Positions 1 through 7,090 of a stretch of DNA of 64,000 nucleotides are shown piece after piece; the first letter of the stretch is position 1; every line of letters begins with the position of its first letter. Source of the DNA: Mangrovibacterium marinum. Its GTDB lineage: Bacteria > Bacteroidota > Bacteroidia > Bacteroidales > Prolixibacteraceae. Location: assembly GCF_003046625.1 (NCBI RefSeq), contig NZ_QAAD01000007.1, positions 124,001 through 188,000 on the forward strand, read 5' to 3'. The notes beneath the pieces were generated by a model, which was not told the origin of the DNA, did no database searches, and worked only from the letters and a program-made list of their open reading frames with translations. A program made the position numbers and the translations under genes.

Positions 1-177
1 TCTATGGCTGATGCTGCCGAAGATTTGGCAAACCGAATGTTCGAATTTACGAAGCTGGATCGGCGGGAGCGAATTGTGCAACGAAACCGGATTGTGGAGT
101 CGTCCTATATGTTCGACTGGCAGGAGCTTGGCCGCCACTACGATGAAGCCCACAAGTTGGCCCTGATGAGTCGATAA
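1..177 (+). CDS. Glycogen synthase, GT3 family, C-terminal end (partial)
   Basis: Only the last 58 codons are inside the window; the frame is open from base 1 to a TAA at 175-177. The visible tail contains RIVQRNRIVE followed by DWQELGRHYDEAHKLAL. This resembles the C-terminal RNR...LLDW..LGRYY..A motif of eukaryote-type (GT3) glycogen synthases, a family many Bacteroidota use to polymerise UDP-glucose into glycogen. The GT3 call is therefore inferred from a short match and the catalytic region is not visible. The downstream gene is on the opposite strand, so this is the 3' end of its transcript. Confidence 0.65.
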   Translation, partial: SMADAAEDLANRMFEFTKLDRRERIVQRNRIVESSYMFDWQELGRHYDEAHKLALMSR

Positions 178-329
178 GCTGGTGCAAAATGAAAATCAGG
201 ATACCGAGGGAATCAGCAACAAGGATGAAAGTTGAGAGCTTTCGGTTATCCGGTTATTGTCCCAAATAGGATCAAAACGAATTGATGATCGGGCGACGTG
301 GCGTTCATCGATTTTCACCGAGAAGAAAC

Positions 330-360
330 AGAAAAAACGGCAGCCTTTAAGCTGTCGTTT
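330..360 (-). terminator. Intrinsic terminator of the ABC exporter operon, overlapping its stop codon
   Basis: On the minus strand a 10-bp stem (AAACGACAGC with GCTGCCGTTT, one G-U pair) encloses a 6-base loop and is followed by a run of T. The left arm encodes the last codons of the ABC gene ending at 347, and the TAA stop lies in the loop. Confidence 0.8.
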
Positions 361-2125
361 CTTCTTCGAGCTGGTGAACCAGCCGTGCGTATTTCCCGCC
401 CTTTTTGAGCAGTTCGTTGTGTGTGCCTCGTTCAATAATTTGTCCTTGCTCGAGCACTAAAATTAAATCCGAGTTTTTAATGGTGCTCAGCCGGTGGGCA
501 ACAGCGATGACCGTTTTGCTGGCAAAAATATTTGCAATAGCCTGCTGAATGTATTGCTCGGTTACTGAATCCACTGCACTGGTCGCTTCGTCGAGAACGA
601 TCAGTTCGCTGTTTCCGCAAATTGCCCGGGCAAACGATATGAGTTGTGCCTGTCCTTTGGAGAGGTTGTCGCCATTATCCTGGATGACAAAATCGTAGGT
701 GTTGGGTAAATTCCGGATAAAACGGTCGGCGTAAACAAAGGAAGCGGCTTGCTCAACATCGGCTTGTGAAACTCCCGGTCGGTTGAGGCCAATGTTGAAC
801 GCAACCGAATTGTTGAACATGAAAATATCCTGTTGCATCACCGAGATGCTTTCCCGCAATTGCGACAGCGGGATGTCGCGTAGCTCCCGACCGTTTATGC
901 GGATTGATCCCCGGTAGCCGGTGTAGGTTTTCGCCAACAGCTTGATGATGGTCGATTTGCCCGAACCTGTTGTGCCCACCAGCGCCAGACGGTCTCCTTT
1001 CTGCAGTTTGAAGGAAACATCGCTCAGCACATCCGGCCCATTGGGCGAGTAGCTAAAATAAACCGCTTCGAACTCGATATCCTGCAAAGCAATGGGGCGG
1101 GGCGTTGTTGAAACTTCTGCCAGATGGGGTTCTTCCACCTCTTGCTCGTAAAGGTCGCTAACATGTTCCAGGGCCGATAAGGCTCGTTGGATGGTAGATA
1201 CTTGCTGGGCAAATTGTTTCACCGGAATAAATAAGCGCTCCAGGGTTGTGATAAAGACGATGAGCACCCCAATGCTGAAGGCGCCATCCCAAATCTGAAT
1301 GGCCCCGTACCAGAGCACCAGCGCCGTGGCAACCGAGGTAATGCCCTCCACGATCGAGTAGAGGGCCGAGTCGTACACGTTGGAATTGTTCTGTGCATCG
1401 CAAAAATCTTTATTCAACTGATCGTATTTGCCGAAAGATTCTTCCTGGGCCGCATAAAGCTGAATGGTTTTCATTCCGTTGAGCGATTCCTGCAGGTAGG
1501 CCGCCGATTTGGCCAGACTGGTGCGCGAAGCATTGTAGGCAAGTCTGATCTTTTTACGCAAATAGCGCATGGCCAACACGATGAAGGGAACCACCAAAAG
1601 CAAAACTAGAGTTAACTGCCAGTTGAGGTAAAACAGGTAGCCAACAAGCGCCATGGTTTTAATACTGTCCGACAGCAGGCCCAGGATACCGGCAGCAAAC
1701 GATTCCGAGATCGCCTCCATATCGCTGGTCAGGCGCGAGAGGGTGACACCAATCGGTTTTTTGTCGAAATAGCTTAACGGAAAGCGCAGCGATTTGGCAA
1801 ACAGCTGCCGACGGATGTCCACAATGGCCAGGCCTCCGGCTTTTGAAAAGGAGTAGCTGTAAATGCCATCGAACAGCAGGTTAAGGAAAAGCACCACGGC
1901 CAGCAAAAGAATCTGGATTTTGAGTCCTTCCACATTGCCGGGCACGATGTAATGATCCACAATGTTTTCAACCAGCCACAAAAAGGCGATTCCGGCAATG
2001 GTGGTGATGGGGATTGAGAAAATACTTAGTACCAGCCATTTTTTATGAGGCGCAAATTGGCGGCCGAAGCGTTTGAGCAGCTGCCAGTCTTTACTTTTGA
2101 AGAAGTTTTTATTTTGCTGTGCCAT
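347..2125 (-). CDS. ABC exporter half-transporter (subunit with consensus Walker B)
   Basis: This 592-residue protein has an N-terminal six-helix ABC transmembrane domain (about residues 30-320) and a C-terminal ATPase domain. Walker A is GTTGSGKST near residue 380, Walker B is LIVLDEATSAVD near 505 with the catalytic Glu, and the H-loop is AHRLS near 541. The signature motif is LSKGQ instead of LSGGQ. It starts 9 bases after the stop of the upstream ABC gene, so the two are almost certainly translated together and form a heterodimer. The substrate cannot be read from sequence. Upstream genes make gamma-glutamylcysteine-type thiols, so thiol or peptide export is an attractive but unproven guess. 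A terminator overlaps the 3' end. Confidence 0.9.
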   Translation of the reverse strand: MAQQNKNFFKSKDWQLLKRFGRQFAPHKKWLVLSIFSIPITTIAGIAFLWLVENIVDHYIVPGNVEGLKIQILLLAVVLFLNLLFDGIYSYSFSKAGGLAIVDIRRQLFAKSLRFPLSYFDKKPIGVTLSRLTSDMEAISESFAAGILGLLSDSIKTMALVGYLFYLNWQLTLVLLLVVPFIVLAMRYLRKKIRLAYNASRTSLAKSAAYLQESLNGMKTIQLYAAQEESFGKYDQLNKDFCDAQNNSNVYDSALYSIVEGITSVATALVLWYGAIQIWDGAFSIGVLIVFITTLERLFIPVKQFAQQVSTIQRALSALEHVSDLYEQEVEEPHLAEVSTTPRPIALQDIEFEAVYFSYSPNGPDVLSDVSFKLQKGDRLALVGTTGSGKSTIIKLLAKTYTGYRGSIRINGRELRDIPLSQLRESISVMQQDIFMFNNSVAFNIGLNRPGVSQADVEQAASFVYADRFIRNLPNTYDFVIQDNGDNLSKGQAQLISFARAICGNSELIVLDEATSAVDSVTEQYIQQAIANIFASKTVIAVAHRLSTIKNSDLILVLEQGQIIERGTHNELLKKGGKYARLVHQLEEETTA

Positions 2126-2134
2126 CGTTTTCGT

Positions 2135-3880
2135 TTAATGTTCTTTTTGAAGTTTGGCAATCTCCCGGTAAAAGTCCGATTGTTGTTCCAGCTCTTTGGG
2201 GCTTCCCTGGGCGGCAATCCGGCCTTCTTCCAGCACAATAATGTGATCGGTCTTTTCCAACACGCTGATGCGGTTCGAGATGATCACCAGGCTTTGGGCG
2301 GCATTGTTTTCTACCACTTGTTTGATCAGGAAACGCTCGGTGTCGGTATCCACAGCCGAGAACACATCGTCGAGGATCAGCAGCTCGCAGGGGGTGTAGA
2401 GCGCACGTGCCAGACTTATGCGCTGTTTTTGTCCGCCCGAGAGCATGATCCCCTTTTCGCCCACCAGCGTTTCTTCTTTTTGGGGGAAACGCGCCAGCTC
2501 GTCGCGAAAGGCACTGCGGTAAATCACCTCGTCGAAATTATTTTGTTGGCGAGCATCCGCCGAGCCGAACTTTACATTGTTCTCGATGGAGTCGGAAAAG
2601 AGGAACACCTCCTGGCTCACCGTTCGGGCTATCGTCCGGATATCGTCGCTGCGAAGGTCGGTGGCGTCTTTGGAACCAAAGAAGAGCATTCCTTTTTCGG
2701 GGCGCAGGTAACCGTTCAGGCAGTTGATCAGGCTTGTTTTGCCGGCTCCAACCTGGCCGGTAATACCAATCACCTGCCCGGGTTTAATGCTGAATGAGAT
2801 ATCCTCCAGAGCGGGTTTGTTGCCATTGTGGTAGGTGTAGCTGAGCTTTTCAAGCCGGATACCGTCTTTAAAAAGATCCGTCTTTTGGGTTTCCGCAATC
2901 GGCGCTTTGTCGTCGTCGGGGCCTTTGCGGGCCAGAATGGTCTGCACGCTGTCGATGCCAACCATGCCTTGCTGGAAGATGGTGAGCACCCAGCCCAGGC
3001 CCATAATCGGCTGGCTTAGCAGGGCGGCGTAAGCAATGTAGGCGGTCAGCTCGCCAATGGTAAAGCGTGCATCGATCACATATAAACCACCGACCAGCAA
3101 AACCAGTATTTTCAGAATTTGTCCCAGGTTGGACAGCAAGGGCATAATGAAGGAGCGAATGCCGGTGATTTTCATTCCTTCATCAAAAAGTTTGGTATTC
3201 TCCTGTTCAATTTCGTGCTCGGCATAGCCGTATATGTTGAAGCTTTTGATGACGCTGTTTCCGGAAAGGAAGGAAATGGTCTTGCCCGACAGACGCTGCA
3301 AGGTTCCCATGCGCAGGTGGGTGTACTTTACCATCACTGTCATGCCGATACGAACGATCACAAAAATGACAATCATCGGGATGATGCAGTAAAGCGTAAG
3401 GGCGGGCGCGAGCTGCCACATTTTATAGGGGGTGAGTGATAGCGACAGAATGATGTTGACAATCTGCAGGATGCCGAATCCGGTGATCATCCGGATGCCG
3501 TTGATGTCGTTATTGATACGCGAGATGACCGATCCGGTGGAGTTCTCGTCGAAATAGTCTTTGCCAAAGGACGACAGCTTGCGAAACATTTCCCCTTTCA
3601 GCCGGCGTTCAATCAGGCGCGCGGGCACAAAAATCAGGATGCGGGAAAGCGAGCGAACAACGATCAGGCTGATGGCCAGGCCGGCAATGATCAGGATGTT
3701 TGTGCGAAATAAGTCGGCGCCGGCCTCTTTGCTGCCCGCCATCAGGTCGATGGTGCGCTGGATGTAAACAGGTATGGTGACCGATACCCAAACGGTGAGT
3801 GCCAGGGCCAGGATGCCCCCGGTGTACCACCATCGGTAGCGGTGGGTGTGATGCAGAATAAACTTCAGTTTCGATTGCAT
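2135..3880 (-). CDS. ABC exporter half-transporter (subunit with degenerate Walker B)
   Basis: This 581-residue ABC exporter subunit has a transmembrane domain (about residues 15-310) and an ATPase domain. Walker A is GQVGAGKTS near residue 374 and the signature LSGGQKQR near 480 is canonical. Walker B is LLILDDVFSAVD, with Asp where the catalytic Glu should be, and the H-loop His is Asn (SNRIS near 532). In heterodimeric exporters such as TM287/288 and LmrCD, these changes mark the subunit that contributes the Walker motifs of the non-hydrolysing site. The partner is the next gene, 9 bases downstream, whose signature motif is altered to match. The gene begins 50 bases after the glutamate-cysteine ligase stop and may share its transcript. 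Confidence 0.9.
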   Translation of the reverse strand: MQSKLKFILHHTHRYRWWYTGGILALALTVWVSVTIPVYIQRTIDLMAGSKEAGADLFRTNILIIAGLAISLIVVRSLSRILIFVPARLIERRLKGEMFRKLSSFGKDYFDENSTGSVISRINNDINGIRMITGFGILQIVNIILSLSLTPYKMWQLAPALTLYCIIPMIVIFVIVRIGMTVMVKYTHLRMGTLQRLSGKTISFLSGNSVIKSFNIYGYAEHEIEQENTKLFDEGMKITGIRSFIMPLLSNLGQILKILVLLVGGLYVIDARFTIGELTAYIAYAALLSQPIMGLGWVLTIFQQGMVGIDSVQTILARKGPDDDKAPIAETQKTDLFKDGIRLEKLSYTYHNGNKPALEDISFSIKPGQVIGITGQVGAGKTSLINCLNGYLRPEKGMLFFGSKDATDLRSDDIRTIARTVSQEVFLFSDSIENNVKFGSADARQQNNFDEVIYRSAFRDELARFPQKEETLVGEKGIMLSGGQKQRISLARALYTPCELLILDDVFSAVDTDTERFLIKQVVENNAAQSLVIISNRISVLEKTDHIIVLEEGRIAAQGSPKELEQQSDFYREIAKLQKEH

Positions 3881-3930
3881 GGAATTCGTATTCTCAGATT
3901 TTCAGATATGTCGGTTGCCCATTTTGTTGC

Positions 3931-5301
3931 TTAACGCACCGGACAACTTTGAAGTTGTTTTTCGCGCCAACTTTCCAGCATCTGAATCAGGCTGTCGTTA
4001 AAGTCGGTATGGTAGCAATGCAGCAGGCGCTCGGCCTGGGTGATGCCCGTTGCGGTAATCTCGCGCACGGGATCGAGGTATTGGCTTTCATCGTTTGTTT
4101 GGCATACTTTCGCTCGTCGTGTCAGTCCGTCGGAGGCCAGTTGGTAGAGGCGTTTGGCAATTTCGCCGACGTTCAGGTTGGCTGTTTGCGCTTTCAGTGC
4201 CTTCACCGGAACCTGTGCCCGGATCTCTCGGATTTCGTCCATGTTCCAGCCCGAGATCAGCTCGTAGGCTTCGTTGCGGCTTTGTGCATCGTAGAGCAGG
4301 CCCACCCAGAAAGCCGACAGCGCGGCGATATGTTTGACACAGCTTGCGTCGGCACCACGCATTTCGATGTATTGTTTCAGGCGCACATCGGGGAACACCG
4401 TCGAGGCGTGTGTTTCCCAGTCGTCCATCGTTGGTTGCAGCTCGTGTTTGCCCTGCATGAATTGCCGGAAGGTGATGTTGCCCGATGGCCGGTATTTCCC
4501 GTCGCGGTAAATAAAATACATGGGCACATCCAGCAGGTAGTCGACCCAGCGCTCGAAGCCAAAGCCATCCTCAAAAATGAAGGACTGGAAGCCGCAGCGA
4601 TCGGGGTCGGTGTCGTTCCACACCTGGCTACGGTAGCTCAGGTAGCCATTGGGTTTGCCGTCGGAGAAGGGCGAATTGGCAAAAATGGCCGATGCAAAAG
4701 GCTGCAAGGCCTGGGCAATGCGCATCTTTTGGATCATGTCGGCCTCGCTGGCATAGTCCAGGTTCACCTGGATGGTTGCCGTGTTGGCCATCATTTGCAA
4801 GCCCAGGCTGCCTTTGGTAGGCATGTAGCCTTTCATGATGGCGTAGCGTTCCTTGGGCATCCACGGAATGTCGTTCACCTTCCACAGCGGGTCGACGCCC
4901 ATGGGCAGGGTGAAGAAGCCGAGCTCGCGACAGATGCAGCTGAGCTCCTCGAAATGCTTGCGTGTTTCAACAAAGGTATGGTGAATGGTCTTAAAGTTTT
5001 TCCCCGAAAGCTCGAACTGTCCTCCCGGTTCCAGGGTGATGGATGCACCGTTCTGCTCGACGCCAATCAGGAAGTCATTCTCCAGGATGGGGCTCCAGCC
5101 TTCGTTCATAAAGTGCTGAAGGATGGTTCTTATTCCCACTTCAGCCTCGTAGGGCAGTCGTTTGAAGTCGCCCAGCCGGTACAGAAATTTCTCGTGCTCG
5201 GTGCCGATTCCCCAATCGTCGAAAGGGGTGTTTCCCTGCTCAAAGTAGTCCACCAGTTGGGACTTGCGGGTGATTATTGTTGTTTTTTCTGTTGCTGTCA
5301 T
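3931..5301 (-). CDS. gshA: Glutamate-cysteine ligase, plant-type (GCS2 family)
   Basis: The 456-residue protein matches the plant/alphaproteobacterial GCS2 type of glutamate-cysteine ligase, which joins Glu and Cys with ATP in the first step of glutathione synthesis. Typical segments are GIGTEHEKF near the N-terminus, LEPGGQFELSG, the metal and substrate region PMGVDPLW with WMPKERY, and MMANTATIQVNLDY. I chose the ATG at 5301: a longer reading to 5343 would only translate a short-word DNA repeat and is not credible. The upstream gene on the same strand encodes a GshF-like ATP-grasp ligase, which supports a thiol pathway. EgtA-like use of the same fold is an alternative. Confidence 0.85.
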   Translation of the reverse strand: MTATEKTTIITRKSQLVDYFEQGNTPFDDWGIGTEHEKFLYRLGDFKRLPYEAEVGIRTILQHFMNEGWSPILENDFLIGVEQNGASITLEPGGQFELSGKNFKTIHHTFVETRKHFEELSCICRELGFFTLPMGVDPLWKVNDIPWMPKERYAIMKGYMPTKGSLGLQMMANTATIQVNLDYASEADMIQKMRIAQALQPFASAIFANSPFSDGKPNGYLSYRSQVWNDTDPDRCGFQSFIFEDGFGFERWVDYLLDVPMYFIYRDGKYRPSGNITFRQFMQGKHELQPTMDDWETHASTVFPDVRLKQYIEMRGADASCVKHIAALSAFWVGLLYDAQSRNEAYELISGWNMDEIREIRAQVPVKALKAQTANLNVGEIAKRLYQLASDGLTRRAKVCQTNDESQYLDPVREITATGITQAERLLHCYHTDFNDSLIQMLESWREKQLQSCPVR

Positions 5302-5308
5302 GGAATGA

Positions 5309-5354
5309 GTTTCAAGTTTCAAGTTCCAAGCTTCAAGCTTCAAGCTTCAAGTTT
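5309..5354. repeat. Short-word tandem repeat (TTCAAGT/TTCAAGC words)
   Basis: Seven or so 7-base words of the form TTCAAGT or TTCAAGC follow one another between the ATP-grasp stop and the ligase start. The stretch has no spacers and no coding signal. Comparable low-complexity stretches lie at 6895, 12690 and 58581. Confidence 0.85.
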
Positions 5355-5370
5355 TGTTTTTTGTGCTTTG

Positions 5371-6372
5371 CTATTTCGATCCTAAGATACTGTCGAGTAC
5401 ATATTTTTCGACCTGGCGGTTTTTCCCCCGATAGGGAAAGTCGTGCATCGACAACATGGCCGGTGCATTCAGTTCAACCACAATATAATGTTCCCGCGAG
5501 GGAGCTGCTTGCCAGTCGTCGATGATGATGTCGATTCCGGCGATGTTCAGCCCGGCAGCTTTCGCCGCTTGTGCCGCTACCTGCTTGTAGAAGTCGGGCA
5601 TTTCGTCGGTCACATCAATGCTGTCGCCGCCGGTGCTCAGGTTCGAGTTTTTACGCAGGTAAATTTTTTCGCCCGCCGCGAGACCCGTTTCCAGTTGCAG
5701 GGATTGTGCTTTCAGGTGGCGTTTTACTTCTTCGTCGACCTGAATTTGCAGCAGCGGGTGGCGATAGTCGGTTCCGCGTCCTTCATTTTTCAAGTCGATT
5801 AGTTGCTGAATGGTATGCGTTCCGTCGCCGGTAATGTTGGCCGGTTCGCGAAAGGCAATGGCCCGAACCAGGCCATCGATCACCAGAAAACGGTATTCCT
5901 GTCCGGGGAAATATTCTTCAACAATGACCCGCTTGGAGTGGTTGAAAGCTTGGTGAATGGCCGACTGCAACTCGTCGGTCGACCGGATGTTGGTGCTTAC
6001 CGCAATGCCATGATCGGTGTCGGCAGGTTTTACAACGGCCGGGAACCGGATGTTTTGCAAGGCAGCCCGATGGTAGCCTTCTTTTAAAAGCAAGCCTTTG
6101 GCCTGGCGGATTCCGGCGCGTTTCAAAAACTGGCGTGTCATCCATTTGTCGTTCGAAATCCAGTAGGCAATCAGGCTGTTGGCGTCCGAGATGGTGCCTT
6201 CGTGAATGACATATTCCTGGCCCTGGTACTGAACGGCGATCAGATTATTGTCGGCATCGATAATTTCGAGCGGCAGCTTTCGGCGCAAAATTTCAGCAAT
6301 AATAATCTGGGTGGTTGCTTCAAACTGCTCGTAACCGGCAAGCGGTTCAAAGGTGTAAGTACTTTTCTGCAT
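5371..6372 (-). CDS. ATP-grasp ligase resembling the glutathione synthetase half of GshF
   Basis: This 333-residue protein has an ATP-grasp fold. Visible parts are a pre-ATP segment with WISNDKWMTRQFLKRAGI, the ATP-binding FPAVVKPADTDHGIAVS, the hinge RVIVEEYFPGQEYRFLVIDG, the NLSTGGDSIDVTDE motif and the metal-binding region GIDIIIDD...VVELNAPAML. The NLSTGGDSIDVTDE motif is shared by GshF-type glutathione synthetases and cyanophycin synthetases. With a glutamate-cysteine ligase next door, ligation of Gly to gamma-Glu-Cys is the likeliest reaction; a different amino acid is possible. The ATG at 6372 is preferred over 6396 because AGGAGA lies just upstream and a TAnnTTTG promoter element at 6394-6401 would put the transcript start between them. 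Confidence 0.8.
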   Translation of the reverse strand: MQKSTYTFEPLAGYEQFEATTQIIIAEILRRKLPLEIIDADNNLIAVQYQGQEYVIHEGTISDANSLIAYWISNDKWMTRQFLKRAGIRQAKGLLLKEGYHRAALQNIRFPAVVKPADTDHGIAVSTNIRSTDELQSAIHQAFNHSKRVIVEEYFPGQEYRFLVIDGLVRAIAFREPANITGDGTHTIQQLIDLKNEGRGTDYRHPLLQIQVDEEVKRHLKAQSLQLETGLAAGEKIYLRKNSNLSTGGDSIDVTDEMPDFYKQVAAQAAKAAGLNIAGIDIIIDDWQAAPSREHYIVVELNAPAMLSMHDFPYRGKNRQVEKYVLDSILGSK

Positions 6373-6393
6373 ATCTGTTTCTCCTTGGCCGGG

Positions 6394-6401
6394 CAAAGTT
6401 A
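6394..6401 (-). promoter_or_regulatory. Promoter -7 element (TAACTTTG) for the thiol/ABC operon
   Basis: TAACTTTG matches the Bacteroidota -7 consensus TAnnTTTG and ends 21 bases before the ATG at 6372. I see no clear -33 TTG at the usual distance. Confidence 0.5.
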
Positions 6402-6584
6402 AAAATAATGGATGGATTTCGGTTTTGCCTCCTCCGGGCGGCCCGTTTGGCTATTGAAACAGTTTAGCGGATGAAAAGATTAACTGCCGGCGGCAACAAC
6501 GGTGGTGGGGGTAGCCAGCTAAAAAAGCGTTTGAGGTGTGTGCTCCCTGGAACAATGTAGCTCATACATTTGGCTGTAAACCAG

Positions 6585-6614
6585 CAAGAGACCCTTCGTG
6601 CGAAGAGTCTCTTG
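6585..6614. other. Long near-perfect hairpin without a T-run
   Basis: Two 14-base arms (CAAGAGACCCTTCG and CGAAGAGTCTCTTG, one mismatch) are separated by only two bases. It lies 40 bases past the stop of the FeoB-associated gene on the minus strand. It may end that transcript or stabilise its 3' end, but no U-tract follows on either strand. Confidence 0.55.
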
Positions 6615-6653
6615 TGTGGCGGGGCTGAACAGCTCGTTCCGATCGGGGGCGAG

Positions 6654-6878
6654 CTATGCTTTTCCGGCAAATCGAATGTTGTCTTTTTGAAAGGCACGCA
6701 GTCGTTCGGGATTCACCGGGTGAAGTTTGCCTTTCTTCTTCAACTCGCGCTTGAAGTCGCAGCTGGCACAGCCACCACACAAGCCTTTGTCCTTACGGGT
6801 AATGGCTTTGTAAATGTTGTAGCCGACTTTAACGACCACGGCGGCCACGATCAGAAGAGCGATAATATTTTGAATCAT
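6654..6878 (-). CDS. FeoB-associated Cys-rich membrane protein
   Basis: The 74-residue protein has one N-terminal membrane helix (about residues 3-20) followed by a basic segment and the cluster CGGCASC near residues 34-40. Small single-pass proteins with this Cys cluster are found beside FeoB in many Bacteroidota and Firmicutes and are thought to assist ferrous iron uptake; the exact role is not established. It lies downstream of feoAB on the same strand, separated by about 210 bases of short-word repeats. Confidence 0.85.
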   Translation of the reverse strand: MIQNIIALLIVAAVVVKVGYNIYKAITRKDKGLCGGCASCDFKRELKKKGKLHPVNPERLRAFQKDNIRFAGKA

Positions 6879-6894
6879 TTTTTGTCAAGATTTT

Positions 6895-7090
6895 TAGATT
6901 GCTGGATATTCAGACTACTGGATTGTTGGATTTTCAGATTGCTGGATTGTTGGATTGCTGGATTGCTGGATTTTCAGACTACTGGATTGCTGGATTTTCG
7001 GACAGTCTAAAAATCTAACTATCCGATAATCTATTAATCCGATAATCCGAACATCCGATAATTTATTAATCCGATAATCCGAACATCCGG
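6895..7090. repeat. Short-word low-complexity repeat tract between feoAB and its small partner gene
   Basis: About 195 bases are built from two recurring words. Near 6900-7005 it is GGATTGCTGGAT or TTTTCAGA-type words; near 7015-7090 it is CCGATAATC and CCGAACATCC words. The stop codon of feoAB (7091-7093) directly abuts the tract. It contains no credible ORF. Confidence 0.85.

Noticed and set aside
3949-5385. A 478-codon open frame on the plus strand opposite the glutamate-cysteine ligase
   Set aside because: It mirrors the ligase codons, has no recognisable family and a composition typical of antisense frames; the minus-strand reading has clear motifs.
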